A stretch of DNA of 27,708 nucleotides from a virus, in IMG/VR virus record IMGVR_UViG_3300045741_000112, positions 1-27,708 of that record; one strand, 5' to 3'. A program made the translations under genes and the position numbers. Below, piece by piece: positions 1 to 8,899 of this stretch (position 1 is the stretch's first letter; each line of letters opens with the position of its first letter). The notes beneath the pieces are model-generated. The model saw only the letters and a program-made list of their open reading frames with translations. It was not told the DNA's origin and did no database searches.

Positions 1-1960
1 CTGAAGTTGACATAGTGATGACGTTGTTAGTGCCAGCACTAGCAGACATGCGCAAAGTGAACATTTCTGAGGTAGTGTCTGGAGCTACCCAAATCTTGGC
101 ACCCCCCCGGGCTTGTGGCATAGTTGTGGCGTTATCACCATAGGCGAGAGCTAGGTACGCCGCCGCGTTAGTTCGGTAGACTGCCCACCTAAGTGCCGCG
201 GCTGTGCCGGCACTTCCCGACCCCTGGTAGGTAATCAGCCATCGTTGTCCGGCATAAGCTGGATCAATCTGAACGCTGAGTGTACCTCCACCATACTTGC
301 CGACGTTATCCCAAACGCCCGGAGTCGCCAGTGTCTGAGAAGCTACCGCTCCTGCCGACTCCAGGATGAAGGTTTGTTTAGGTACTTGAAGTAGCTGGAT
401 ACTGCCGATCCTGATTACCGCGTCTGTGCCAACCTCGCCAGCTATGATGCAACCGGACCTAATGAACGCCACTCTTGGTTCAAGGCCCTTGGCTGCTCCA
501 ATTGGAACAGAAGTCGGATACCCAGGACTAGCTGGAACTGCTATAGGATCGCTATGGCCTACCGACTCTACGGGGTTGTGATCTTTATCATCTCCTTCTG
601 TGTAGAAGTAGACGGTAAGTCCAGTTCCAGCTCCGCTTACCAGTTCATAGGTGATTACGGGCTGGAAAAGAACTCCAGGCTGGGCAGGTACCCAAGCAGA
701 CCGGATGTAGAGGCTATCGGTGTCTACCAGGTGAAGCTCTAGGAACCGGCCCCCAGGAAAGCCGCTTGGAAGGGTGTAGTATGAACTAGCATCCTTCACC
801 TCGGCCGTTGGACTTCCGTAGTCCCACAGAACTTCCCAGTATGGAAGAATCTCTGTATCATCCGAGGGGACGAACGTATACTCTCCGTTCACACCCAACT
901 TGAAAAGCGAATTGTAGAGGGTACCGGCGATGAAGTCATCCCAGGCTGGGCCAAACCCGGCTGGAGTAAGGATGACGTTACCATGATCATCTCGTAGATC
1001 AATCCGAGAAGTGGTGATCGTATCATCTAGACTTACAGCGGCTACCTCGATTACGGCCGGGTTAGGATACCCGACCGTGTTGCACCAGATCCCCAATACC
1101 ACCCTGAGATACTTAGCCCCAGGAGGGACACTGGGAACCTGGAAAGAGAGGGTCTGAGGACCCCCTACTAAAGCTGGTGAGTTCCATGGGAAGCTGATTT
1201 GGTGAGTTTCATCCCACCAATCCCCGATAAGGACAGCCTGAACAATGGCTCCAGGATCACTACTTACTTTCTGAAAGTTGGCCTGGACAGTAAATCTGGA
1301 GTTATCAATCTGGCCTAGTTTACCCCAGGGGTAAGGAACTTTTTGAGCTATCCAAGCCGCTTCGTTGCGCCCACCAGGACATGAGAACTGAACTACACGC
1401 CCTTCTGCTGAACTGGAATCAGTTGAGCTGATCGAAATGTTGCCAGTGTTATACATCTCATCCCAGTAAGGGATGGGGTTGTCATCAGTAACTGGATCAT
1501 CGGGGAGGCTCGGAGTAAGTTCAAAAGTACTGTTAGCTAGTCTTGAACGAACTACCTCATGCCAAGTACCCGAGATCTGTCCACTATCAACGACGGTGCT
1601 ACCTGCTGAATCTGTGATTGTTGGGGATTCAATGGTAGTTGGAGAACCCTGCTGTTGAACATCGCCATCCTCATCCAGACCTTCATCTGTGATGGCGAAT
1701 GAAGGATTGCCGAAGGAAACGATCTCTAGATGCCCATCCCGAGATAGCAGCCTAACTTGGGTGCCAGCCGAGATAGGGTTCTCGCCCGACCGGACAGCGG
1801 GGGGAACTGCCGCAATAGCTGCTGACGCGGAACCCAGCCGAAGAGTGACAATGGTGAATGCTCCGAACCCATCATACTCTTCGGCAAGATACCCCACAGA
1901 AGATTTTGGAGGATTTCTCTGAGAAGTAACTCTGGAGATGGCAGATTTCAGATCACCCAC
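1..1960 (-). CDS. Tail tip or minor tail protein, 3' end outside the window
   Basis: An open frame of about 653 codons runs off the left edge, so only the N-terminal part is seen. I place the start at a GTG overlapping the stop of the upstream hub gene by 8 bases. An in-frame TGA lies just upstream, and GGGGAAG sits 7 bases before the GTG. Residues 1-90 look like a small beta-barrel (IVTLRLGSASAAIAAVPPAV, then a Gly/Ser-rich strand). Two later segments share a pattern (IPYWDEMYNTGNI near residue 165 and ILPYWEVLWDYGS near 370), suggesting two carbohydrate-binding-like beta-sandwich modules. There is no transmembrane segment. Its place directly after the hub suggests a distal tail or receptor-contact protein. 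The structural role is inferred from position and composition; I recognise no named family. Confidence 0.7.
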   Translation of the reverse strand, partial: MGDLKSAISRVTSQRNPPKSSVGYLAEEYDGFGAFTIVTLRLGSASAAIAAVPPAVRSGENPISAGTQVRLLSRDGHLEIVSFGNPSFAITDEGLDEDGDVQQQGSPTTIESPTITDSAGSTVVDSGQISGTWHEVVRSRLANSTFELTPSLPDDPVTDDNPIPYWDEMYNTGNISISSTDSSSAEGRVVQFSCPGGRNEAAWIAQKVPYPWGKLGQIDNSRFTVQANFQKVSSDPGAIVQAVLIGDWWDETHQISFPWNSPALVGGPQTLSFQVPSVPPGAKYLRVVLGIWCNTVGYPNPAVIEVAAVSLDDTITTSRIDLRDDHGNVILTPAGFGPAWDDFIAGTLYNSLFKLGVNGEYTFVPSDDTEILPYWEVLWDYGSPTAEVKDASSYYTLPSGFPGGRFLELHLVDTDSLYIRSAWVPAQPGVLFQPVITYELVSGAGTGLTVYFYTEGDDKDHNPVESVGHSDPIAVPASPGYPTSVPIGAAKGLEPRVAFIRSGCIIAGEVGTDAVIRIGSIQLLQVPKQTFILESAGAVASQTLATPGVWDNVGKYGGGTLSVQIDPAYAGQRWLITYQGSGSAGTAAALRWAVYRTNAAAYLALAYGDNATTMPQARGGAKIWVAPDTTSEMFTLRMSASAGTNNVITMSTS

Positions 1961-4580
1961 TGGTCAACTTCCCCAGTCCCAAAGACATAGTTTGTTTTGG
2001 AGACTCACCTTGAAGCAGTTCCAATTCTATGCTAGTAATCCGCACTACTCTGGAAGTACCATCTGCCTCCACCCAGGTGATGGGGTCCATCTTCCAGACG
2101 TCGAACTGGAGAGGTACTTTGCCTTTCAATTCAGCGGCTTGGATACCGTCTAGCAAAGATTGATTTGCTTTGTCTACGACCGAGTCTCGAGTCTTCAGAT
2201 CAGGCTGATCTGTATACTGAACGATCTGGCGGCCACGCCTCCTGGAGCCTACTCCATCAATCGCGGTATAGGTATCTTCTCGGCCGTCAACGATTGCCAT
2301 GTTGAAGTTACGGCCCGACTCCGACTGGACGGCGGATTCTAGCACTTCATCTCTGAGAGTTCTCACCGGTGAAGTACTTTTGAAGGCTCCTACCTGTAGT
2401 TGACCATCAACCCAGGCCACATCCATCTTGGCCGAGGATAGGAGATTCCGTAGGCCTTCCGCTGGCGAGGGCAGGTCAGTCTGTGGTCCCCACACCAAGG
2501 CGAGTTGTTGGTCGTATATCCCATCTACCACTACGTCGTGGATGTCACCCATAGCCAAAGCTGTCTTGATGACATCAGCTGTAGTTATTGAGCGTTCCCA
2601 GGATTCTAGGTTGAAGAAGTAGAAGCCGTAAGAGGCAGTCCCTTGGCAACGAACCCCCGAGTATCCAGTTACCAACGATGGAGTAGTTTCGTTGTAGTTG
2701 ATCTCGTAGGTATCGTTTACGTAGATCTTGTGGATACCCCAGCGAATCACTACTTTGATGGTGGGGTTGTTCGCCGAAGTTGTGGCTGCACTCGCAACTA
2801 TCGTTGCTTTCCCGCCCAGAACCCGAAGAATGTAAACGTGAGCATTGGTGACATAAGCCCAGTAGTAGTTCTTGTCATCCTTGTAACGGTAAACTACTCC
2901 GAACTTTTTCTTCGCCAATGAACCATCTCGGAACCTGGCAGAAACCGTACAGTTATGACCCTTCCATCCCGTATAGAGAATAAAGCTAGAAGCTTTATTC
3001 TCTGAAACAGAAACGTAGGGATGAACCTGATCCTTGGTAACTACTTTAGGTTTGCAGTTCCTAAAGTAGTAATTGACAAGTTTGTTAGTTTTCTTAGCCT
3101 GCCAGTCATGCCAATCCACTTGTCCTATGAAGTTGAAGACATCCCTCAAAGGAGATGAAAGTCTTCCCCACAGGTCGTAGAGGCTCAGGTTGATCCTATT
3201 GAGAGCTTTCACCTTCGGATGGTTGACTCGATCAATCCACCATTTGCCATACTTGGTGAAGTGGTATTCTCCAGCTTCAACGATGCCGGCCTCGACGGTA
3301 ACCTCGTAATCGGAACAACTATCAAGCCAGTCGTTCACCCCGCCAGGTCCAGCTACCTTGACTGAACTAACTCCATCCTGGGTTCCAGAGGGCATCTCCA
3401 ACGTAACTTCATTCACGTAGTTTGAGATGTCAGTTACAGTCTCGTAGGATGATGGCCTTCTCCAACAGGCACCGTTGTTCATCAGGTAAACGTACCCACT
3501 CCGTTCCACAACCGAGAAGTTAGTGGGAGACATTCCCTTGAACTGACTGCCAGAGTCGGCATCACCTATAGATACTGGTTCAGTCCAGAACCTAAGGTCC
3601 TTGGAACGCTGCCAGAAGATGGTGAAGTCTTCTAGAGCCTTATCTTTGCTGGCATCAAACTTGACTTCAGAGTAGAACAGGTAGTAGAACCCATCTGACA
3701 ACTTAGTCAAGAATGGATGGTAGATCGCATTAGATCCAGCCAACGACGAGAACCCCCGAACGAGCACAGGGGGCTCGGACGGGGCTATCGAGGTGTAGAT
3801 AGGAGCGAACGAGATCGTTAGAGCTTCTGAGAGTGTGCCTCTGGGGTTGGAGTAGAAGTTGGCAACTTGGGCACGCGCTATCCTGGCGTCAGTCAGCCTC
3901 AGAGCACTAATCTCGGTCCTGACCCACCTGAAGTTCAGGGCATCATCAGTGGGGGCCACGTTGACGATATCTTCTGAGTAGAACAAATCCATGACTCGTC
4001 CATGGTCAGCATCAACGCCAACCTTAGTCATGAACAGAGAATCTACTCTACCCTGGATGGGTTGAATCTCTACGACCCCAGTTATGGACTGCTGCTTGGT
4101 ATTGTTCTTGTAGATCCCATCAGACTTGGCCGAGTAAACTACGGCCGAAGCTCCATTAGCTACAACAGCTACGGCGTAGTGTGTTCCGGAGTAAAGAACT
4201 GACCAGCTAGTCCACTGGGAAGCATTAGTAGGGTCAGTGATAGTCTGGGAGTAGATCTGGCGATCGCTCTCAGTAACTCCATCCCCAAGCCTAACTCTGA
4301 CGATGTTGTCGTTAGAAAGAACACAGGCGGCTACCTGAGATCGATAGCCGTAGAACGTCTGACTAGTGGATTTGATCTTGGGATCAGCCCAGTCAGCAGG
4401 CAGTGGCTTTCCCGAACCAGCCACGTACTCCCACTGGTTGATGGCACTCCGAACTACTTTGACCCTCAGCCCTGTGGTACGAACTTTACGTGCTTGTGCG
4501 GCAAGAACGTCTGAGTCGGGAACTCGCAGATATTGCGAGTCAGAGACCCCGTAGAGAGCTCCAGTACCATACTGAGGCAT
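1953..4580 (-). CDS. Tail hub / baseplate protein with inserted beta-propeller-like and LamG-like domains
   Basis: The 875-residue protein starts at ATG two bases after the previous stop. Residues about 90-380 contain repeated strand motifs like those of five-bladed glycosidase or sialidase propellers (DGFYYLFYSEV, IFWQRSKDLRFWTEPVSIG, SGYVYLMNNGACW). Residues about 505-660 look like a concanavalin/LamG sandwich (GVVYRYKDDKNYYWAYVTNA, IRWGIHKIYVNDTYEI). The C-terminal 200 residues resemble the hub domain of siphophage tail-associated proteins: a beta-rich segment, a long helix (SVVDKANQSLLDGIQAAELK), then IELELLQGESPKQTMSLGLG. It probably closes the tail tube while displaying glycan-binding modules to the cell surface. 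No catalytic residues can be assigned, so binding is more defensible than hydrolysis. Domain calls rest on motif appearance only. Confidence 0.7.
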   Translation of the reverse strand: MPQYGTGALYGVSDSQYLRVPDSDVLAAQARKVRTTGLRVKVVRSAINQWEYVAGSGKPLPADWADPKIKSTSQTFYGYRSQVAACVLSNDNIVRVRLGDGVTESDRQIYSQTITDPTNASQWTSWSVLYSGTHYAVAVVANGASAVVYSAKSDGIYKNNTKQQSITGVVEIQPIQGRVDSLFMTKVGVDADHGRVMDLFYSEDIVNVAPTDDALNFRWVRTEISALRLTDARIARAQVANFYSNPRGTLSEALTISFAPIYTSIAPSEPPVLVRGFSSLAGSNAIYHPFLTKLSDGFYYLFYSEVKFDASKDKALEDFTIFWQRSKDLRFWTEPVSIGDADSGSQFKGMSPTNFSVVERSGYVYLMNNGACWRRPSSYETVTDISNYVNEVTLEMPSGTQDGVSSVKVAGPGGVNDWLDSCSDYEVTVEAGIVEAGEYHFTKYGKWWIDRVNHPKVKALNRINLSLYDLWGRLSSPLRDVFNFIGQVDWHDWQAKKTNKLVNYYFRNCKPKVVTKDQVHPYVSVSENKASSFILYTGWKGHNCTVSARFRDGSLAKKKFGVVYRYKDDKNYYWAYVTNAHVYILRVLGGKATIVASAATTSANNPTIKVVIRWGIHKIYVNDTYEINYNETTPSLVTGYSGVRCQGTASYGFYFFNLESWERSITTADVIKTALAMGDIHDVVVDGIYDQQLALVWGPQTDLPSPAEGLRNLLSSAKMDVAWVDGQLQVGAFKSTSPVRTLRDEVLESAVQSESGRNFNMAIVDGREDTYTAIDGVGSRRRGRQIVQYTDQPDLKTRDSVVDKANQSLLDGIQAAELKGKVPLQFDVWKMDPITWVEADGTSRVVRITSIELELLQGESPKQTMSLGLGKLTSG

Positions 4581-4582
4581 GG

Positions 4583-5266
4583 CTATTCTCGGAAGAGAAA
4601 GGTGATGCCCAGATCAATCCCTGGGACGTTGGTTCCCACCTGCTGAACCACAGGGTAGATGATAGCGCCCGACGGAACCGTGACTTGCGAAAGCGAAGCC
4701 ATAGTTCTATTGGAAAGAGTTGCTCCAGCGTTGAAGTTAGGCCTCCCCGCAGTTGCTAGAACCCACAGGGAAGTGGCGCCAACCTTCACATCTAGGCTAG
4801 TGGTCGCTCCGCTGGGCGGAACTCGGAATACCGCCTGAATGTCCTCGATCTGCATTGTCCTGGGAGCATAGCAGGGGGTGAGATTTCCGCCAGACGGAAT
4901 ACTCCCACTGTACTCGATGTGCACCATATGGCGTGGCCTCTGGTGCACTTCTGTGGCCACTAGGTGATCATGGAGATTGCCCCCGGAGGGGTACCCGCCC
5001 GACGGGACGGCGATCGTGCTGGGAGCCAGTCTAGGTCCATTCCCAGAAGCTGCGTCGTGTCGATGGCCTAGAGATGGGTGCTGAAGCATATATCTGAGGG
5101 TGGTGGCGACTGCAGTGTTTTCAATGCCGATCAAAGCTTCTAGAGCCTTGATGGCCTCTTTCATGTTGTTGTGATGTGCCGCTACGATCGTGCTGACACT
5201 ATCCGACACATCGTATAGAGATGCGTTGTCATCAAGGGAAGTGGGGAAGTTAGCTTGGCCGCTCAC
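4583..5266 (-). CDS. Tail fibre-like structural protein with PSGG motifs
   Basis: The 227-residue protein starts at a GTG whose GTGA overlaps the upstream stop. The N-terminal region (FPTSLDDNASLYDVSDSVST, then AHHNNMKEAIKALEALIG) matches a motif I know from many phage tail and fibre proteins, where an FPTSLD stretch precedes a short helix with an HxxxxxxAIxALExxxG pattern. The middle carries recurring PSGG/PSGA turns (about five) and a His-rich stretch (HDHLVATEVHQRPRHMVHIE). The C-terminal 90 residues look like a small beta-sandwich. It probably trimerises through the N-terminal helix and attaches to the tail tip. Family-level function is inferred from the N-terminal motif and the neighbours; receptor specificity cannot be judged. 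Confidence 0.6.
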   Translation of the reverse strand: MSGQANFPTSLDDNASLYDVSDSVSTIVAAHHNNMKEAIKALEALIGIENTAVATTLRYMLQHPSLGHRHDAASGNGPRLAPSTIAVPSGGYPSGGNLHDHLVATEVHQRPRHMVHIEYSGSIPSGGNLTPCYAPRTMQIEDIQAVFRVPPSGATTSLDVKVGATSLWVLATAGRPNFNAGATLSNRTMASLSQVTVPSGAIIYPVVQQVGTNVPGIDLGITFLFRE

Positions 5267-5694
5267 GATGCCTCCTCGAACTGAACAACTACGTCAATCA
5301 CTGGAGGATCGGCTGGGGCCTGCGGAAAGTATCTCAGCTTCGGCTCTATCGAGTTAGAAGCCCAAGCGACCTTGAAGGCGCCATCGGGCCCTTTCATCCC
5401 CAATGTTCCAATGTAGTTCCACATCTCCAGGAGTCGTCCGTACTGAACTGTTGCCATTCCCCCTACGTAGCTGGCAAAGGAATCATCACAGATCACGGAG
5501 AACGGGGCCCACTCTCGAAGACCTGGCCCGTTATCATAGATCCACTTGAAGACGCCATTCTGGTTGCTGACCACATCCTGTTCGATGTACCTGGATTGCT
5601 TTCCGGCTGAGTATTCTCGAGTCATGAAAGCATAGGTAGCTGCAGGAGTTGCTCCAAAAGTGGCGTGAGACAAGATGATTGGCTGAGGCGTCAT
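5263..5694 (-). CDS. Distal tail-like minor tail protein
   Basis: The 143-residue protein begins at an ATG that overlaps the tape measure stop as ATGA, so translation is probably coupled. It has a mixed alpha/beta pattern with many aromatic residues (REWAPFSVICDDSFASYVGG, GRLLEMWNYIGTLGMKG) and ends in a hydrophobic strand, PVIDVVVQFEE. It has no signal peptide or transmembrane segment. The gene right after the tape measure in siphophages normally encodes the distal tail protein that initiates tube assembly. The length is shorter than typical Dit proteins, so this may be only the core ring domain or a different adaptor. The call rests mainly on position. Confidence 0.5.
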   Translation of the reverse strand: MTPQPIILSHATFGATPAATYAFMTREYSAGKQSRYIEQDVVSNQNGVFKWIYDNGPGLREWAPFSVICDDSFASYVGGMATVQYGRLLEMWNYIGTLGMKGPDGAFKVAWASNSIEPKLRYFPQAPADPPVIDVVVQFEEAS

Positions 5695-8213
5695 CGGATT
5701 GCCTCTGTGACAGCTTCCTTGACCAATCGCTTGAACCTGTACTCATCAGACCAGCGATTGTCAGATCCTTGGACGTAGAAAGGACCGATCGGCCCTGTGG
5801 AAGGTCTCGTGCGCCGAAGTTGTTCTGTCACCTGACGTGAAAGAACGACTCCAATCTCTGTACCTTCTTCCCCGGTTCGGATGTTATTGCCGAAGTTGTT
5901 GGCATTGGTCAGTGTGAAGACACCGCCCGAGGCCATCGGTACTCCCCCGCCAAACTTGCCATTCCTGAGAACCTTGTCGTAGATGGCGGCTTTCTGACCC
6001 TGGTAAGCAGAAATCATCCGGTTCAGGTTGCTGAGGAATGGGCCAGCTACCCAAGGGGGTAGTCCAAAGCCCTGCACAAGAGCTTCCAAGGAAGATTTAG
6101 CACGGATCAGGCCAGCCAAGAAACCTGAGTTCTTGTTGACATCCTGTAGGGTGTCCATACCCCTGATCCAAATCAGGTTAGTTTTAGTGGCTTCATCGGT
6201 AGCCATAGTTCTGGCGTCAGCGTAGCCTTCGGCCAAATCTTTGAGTTTCTCGGCCTCTGCCTTCCGACGAGCTTCAGCAGCTTTTTGGTCGGCCTTTTGA
6301 GAGGCCTCCAACTGCTTTTGAAGATTCTTAAGGTAGTTTGATGTGCCTCCGGCGAGGGCCCGTGCTTTCGCCTGCTCAGCCAGCTCCCTCAATCGGATCT
6401 CGTCCTCAAGAACATCCTTCTGTTCATTGAGCTTATCGATCTTGGACTGGCGTTCCATGTCATCTTGCTGCTTCAGCAGATCGGCATTGTGCTGCGCGCG
6501 TCGGGTCAGGAAGTCCTTGATCGTCTCGCCTTGATTCCTCTCCAGCTCGAGAGATTGCTCGTACTGGAGCTTGATCAAGTCATTGATGCGCTGCTGCTTG
6601 TCCCCTTCTTTCTGCAGCGCGGCGATCTTGGCGTTGATAGCCTCGAGACGGAACTTCCCCTCGTACTTCTCAATGTTGATAGCGGTGCCCATCAACCTCA
6701 AACGCATCCGGAGGAGGATGAGGGCTCGCTCTTCGTTGATCTTTGAGTTATCTTGGCCGCCCCCTCCCCCACCCCCACCCTGGGCTCCAGCGATTTTGGC
6801 TTGCAAGCTCAAAGTTCGCTTGCTTGGTTGCGATGCAGCAGCAATTGCTGCGTCACTTTGAGCTTGGGCCGCCTTCATCGCCTGGTTGTAGGCCCAAGCC
6901 AGAGAATACTGCTCTGCGGCATTCTTAGAAGCTGCCACTGCAGCTACTGCGTCGGCATTAGCTTTGTTGGTTGCTGCCTGGGCAGCAGCGTTGGCAGCAT
7001 CTTTAGCTTCTAGAACATTGCTGTTCAAGTTGCGTTGGATAGCCCCAAGCATTGTTTCCGCAATCGTCTGGTAATGGGTCAGATCGATTGATCGTTCTTG
7101 GTAGCCGAGGTAGTTATACCTATAGGTATAAGCTACATTATTGGCGGCAGTATCTTGTGCAATCAGAGCTTGGACCAGTCGATCAGTGACCGTCTTCATC
7201 TGGTCCTCACCGCCACGAGCCGCGGTAATGGACTGGATGTAGAGATCTACGGCTTTGGTAGTCTGATCGATGGTGGCGGCGGTCGCCCCAGTTCCCTGGA
7301 GAGTACCAGCCCAAGTTCCAAGACCTGTTGCCTTCAAGAGCTGGGTGGCCTTCTCGAGGTTGGTAGACTCAGGTCCACCTACCGAAGAAACAGCCTTGCC
7401 TAGTTCAATCATCTGTTCCTTGGCAGCCCGGGTAGGATCCACCAAAGACAAGATCAGATCATTGACGTGTTTCAGGCCTTCTTCGGCTGCCAACCACAGG
7501 GGCTGGGCAAGAGCTGCGCCGGCGATACCACCCACTGCCCCAACAGCAAGAGCACCGACACGTGAACCCAACGTGCCGGTGATAGCCTTCATCTGAGCTA
7601 GCGACCCACTGACGCGGGTCTGTTCCTTGACCGCATCGCTAGCTTGGACCCTGAGATCCTTCTCCTGGCTAGTAAGCTTGTTTAGCTTAGTCTGGTTCTG
7701 CAGGAGGTTGTTGAGGTGCTTTTCTTCCTGGGCAGTGATGGTACCTTGGGTCTTGAGCTCAGCTGTGATGGATTTCATCAAGGTCTGAGCTTCAGCCGCC
7801 CGCTTCTTGCCCTCTGTGCTTCGTGGCCCTAGAAGTTGAGCTGAATCCCACAAGGCCTGGGCCTCTCGGAACTGCTCCTTCAATCTAGCTGCGATATCTT
7901 TTCCACCAACCTGCTGAGAGATTCGAGCCAGGCTGGATGTGAATGCGCCTTCTCCCAAAGCCACATTCTTAGAAGTCGTCCGAATGCCAGCGGTGGTTTT
8001 GGCCATCGAAGATTGGAAGCCGTTGATCTTAGTCTGTAGACCAGCTAGGTCAGCTTCCATCTGCTTGACTGCTGAACCATCATAGACGGTCAACAGTTCA
8101 AGGAGCATCCTCGCTCCGGCTGCGGTTACGCCTTGAGCACCACCGACCGCACCCAGCGAGGTTAAGTTTCTGGATCCACCGATACGAGGGGCGTTACTGG
8201 AAGGGATGCCCAC
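5691..8213 (-). CDS. Tail tape measure protein
   Basis: I choose GTG 8213 as start, giving 840 residues. It overlaps the upstream frameshift-product stop as TAGTG and has GAGGG 7 bases upstream. A TTG at 8231 would add six residues but has no spaced ribosome binding site. The protein is long and mostly helical, with coiled-coil, Ala/Gln/Lys-rich stretches (residues about 50-215 and 480-660), one hydrophobic segment near 216-242, and eight consecutive glycines near 480. The C-terminus (GGVFTLTNANNFGNN, GEEGTEIGVVLS) resembles the conserved end of tape measure proteins. At about 0.15 nm per residue the tail would be roughly 126 nm long. It sets tail length and is likely ejected into the cell during infection. 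Confidence 0.9.
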   Translation of the reverse strand: MGIPSSNAPRIGGSRNLTSLGAVGGAQGVTAAGARMLLELLTVYDGSAVKQMEADLAGLQTKINGFQSSMAKTTAGIRTTSKNVALGEGAFTSSLARISQQVGGKDIAARLKEQFREAQALWDSAQLLGPRSTEGKKRAAEAQTLMKSITAELKTQGTITAQEEKHLNNLLQNQTKLNKLTSQEKDLRVQASDAVKEQTRVSGSLAQMKAITGTLGSRVGALAVGAVGGIAGAALAQPLWLAAEEGLKHVNDLILSLVDPTRAAKEQMIELGKAVSSVGGPESTNLEKATQLLKATGLGTWAGTLQGTGATAATIDQTTKAVDLYIQSITAARGGEDQMKTVTDRLVQALIAQDTAANNVAYTYRYNYLGYQERSIDLTHYQTIAETMLGAIQRNLNSNVLEAKDAANAAAQAATNKANADAVAAVAASKNAAEQYSLAWAYNQAMKAAQAQSDAAIAAASQPSKRTLSLQAKIAGAQGGGGGGGGQDNSKINEERALILLRMRLRLMGTAINIEKYEGKFRLEAINAKIAALQKEGDKQQRINDLIKLQYEQSLELERNQGETIKDFLTRRAQHNADLLKQQDDMERQSKIDKLNEQKDVLEDEIRLRELAEQAKARALAGGTSNYLKNLQKQLEASQKADQKAAEARRKAEAEKLKDLAEGYADARTMATDEATKTNLIWIRGMDTLQDVNKNSGFLAGLIRAKSSLEALVQGFGLPPWVAGPFLSNLNRMISAYQGQKAAIYDKVLRNGKFGGGVPMASGGVFTLTNANNFGNNIRTGEEGTEIGVVLSRQVTEQLRRTRPSTGPIGPFYVQGSDNRWSDEYRFKRLVKEAVTEAIR

Positions 8214-8898
8214 TAGGTTGCCCTCAGCCAATCCTGCCGTGCCTGTGGCAGGTCTTCAATCTTGACCCCTTCGGCGGGTTTCAAGCTCTTGATGAGCTTC
8301 TCGTATTCCTCGAAGGGTTCCTTCGTCAGAAGAGCAAATCCCCAGTACTTGTCTTCCCACTCTACTCGATAGAGGGTTGCCATCAGGGACCTGATCTCCT
8401 CAAAGGTTAGGTGTTCGATAGTGTTGGGACTGATTCCTCGGAGGAGGAGTCTGTCGTAGATTCCGTCCTCTGACCAGAAAGGATCGACGGTTCCCCCTCC
8501 GAGATTGGAGTCTCGCCAATCATCATCGGGGAGCGGAAGTTTGGGTCAACGAGTCTCCGAAGATTCTCAAGGCCATTCACCTCCAAAGAGGCATAGATAA
8601 GCTCTAGAACTTCGGAGTAGTCCAGAGTTGAACAATCCTCGTCGGGGACGCACATGGCGAGAATCTTCTGATAATCTACCAGTTTCTCGCCAAGAACAGC
8701 CTCTAGTTTAGGAAGGTTCGTTTCGGGATCAACGAAGACGCTAACCGCACGGTTCGTTAGTTCTGCGAACTGGACGATGATTTCATCGCCCATATCATTT
8801 CTCTGGAGCCATGGGAGGGGGCTGACAACAACCACCCTCCCATTATCGAACTCTACCTCGATGGGCTCTCTACGATGAACGCGCCGCCGTTCGCTCAT
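8213..8898 (-). CDS. Tail assembly chaperone, -1 frameshift product (G-T type)
   Basis: This is the predicted fusion made when ribosomes slip back one base on CCCAAAC (8539-8545). The first 120 residues are shared with the short chaperone. After the slip, reading continues for 108 codons to TAG at 8215-8213, giving about 228 residues. The extension includes GIYDRLLLRGISPNTIEHL and KEPFEEYEKLIKSL, an ordinary acidic helical sequence. The -1 frame has an in-frame TGA just before the slip site and no independent start with a ribosome binding site before its helical core, so it is best explained as an extension. In lambda and many siphophages such a pair lies between major tail protein and tape measure and loads the tape measure; the position here is identical. 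Confidence 0.85.
8407..8898 (-). CDS. Tail assembly chaperone, unshifted product (G type)
   Basis: The 163-residue product starts at ATG one base after the major tail protein stop. Residues about 12-120 form the folded part (REPIEVEFDNGRVVVVSPLP, then acidic helices ending in LENLRRLVDPN). After the slip site the zero frame gives a low-complexity Ser/Thr/Glu tail (QRTESTTDSSSEESVPTLSN), as expected where the coding constraint lies mainly in the -1 frame. In characterised phages the short form is made in large excess over the fusion. The tail proteins on both sides and the frameshift signal make the assignment firm, although sequence similarity to known chaperones is not obvious by eye. Confidence 0.85.
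   Translation of the reverse strand: MSERRRVHRREPIEVEFDNGRVVVVSPLPWLQRNDMGDEIIVQFAELTNRAVSVFVDPETNLPKLEAVLGEKLVDYQKILAMCVPDEDCSTLDYSEVLELIYASLEVNGLENLRRLVDPNFRSPMMIGETPISEGEPSILSGQRTESTTDSSSEESVPTLSNT
8539..8545 (-). promoter_or_regulatory. Programmed -1 ribosomal frameshift slippery site CCCAAAC
   Basis: The heptamer fits X_XXY_YYZ in the zero frame: the last base of GAC, then CCA, then AAC. Slipping one base back gives CCC and AAA. It lies near the end of the folded chaperone domain, three bases after the TGA that bounds the -1 frame. The -1 frame then stays open for 108 codons. I did not model a downstream pseudoknot. Confidence 0.85.
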
Positions 8899-8899
8899 C

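Noticed and set aside
8214-8231. TTG start for the tape measure protein.
   Set aside because: The GTG at 8213 has a well-spaced GAGGG and sits on the stop of the frameshift product; the TTG has AGGA directly abutting it with no spacing.
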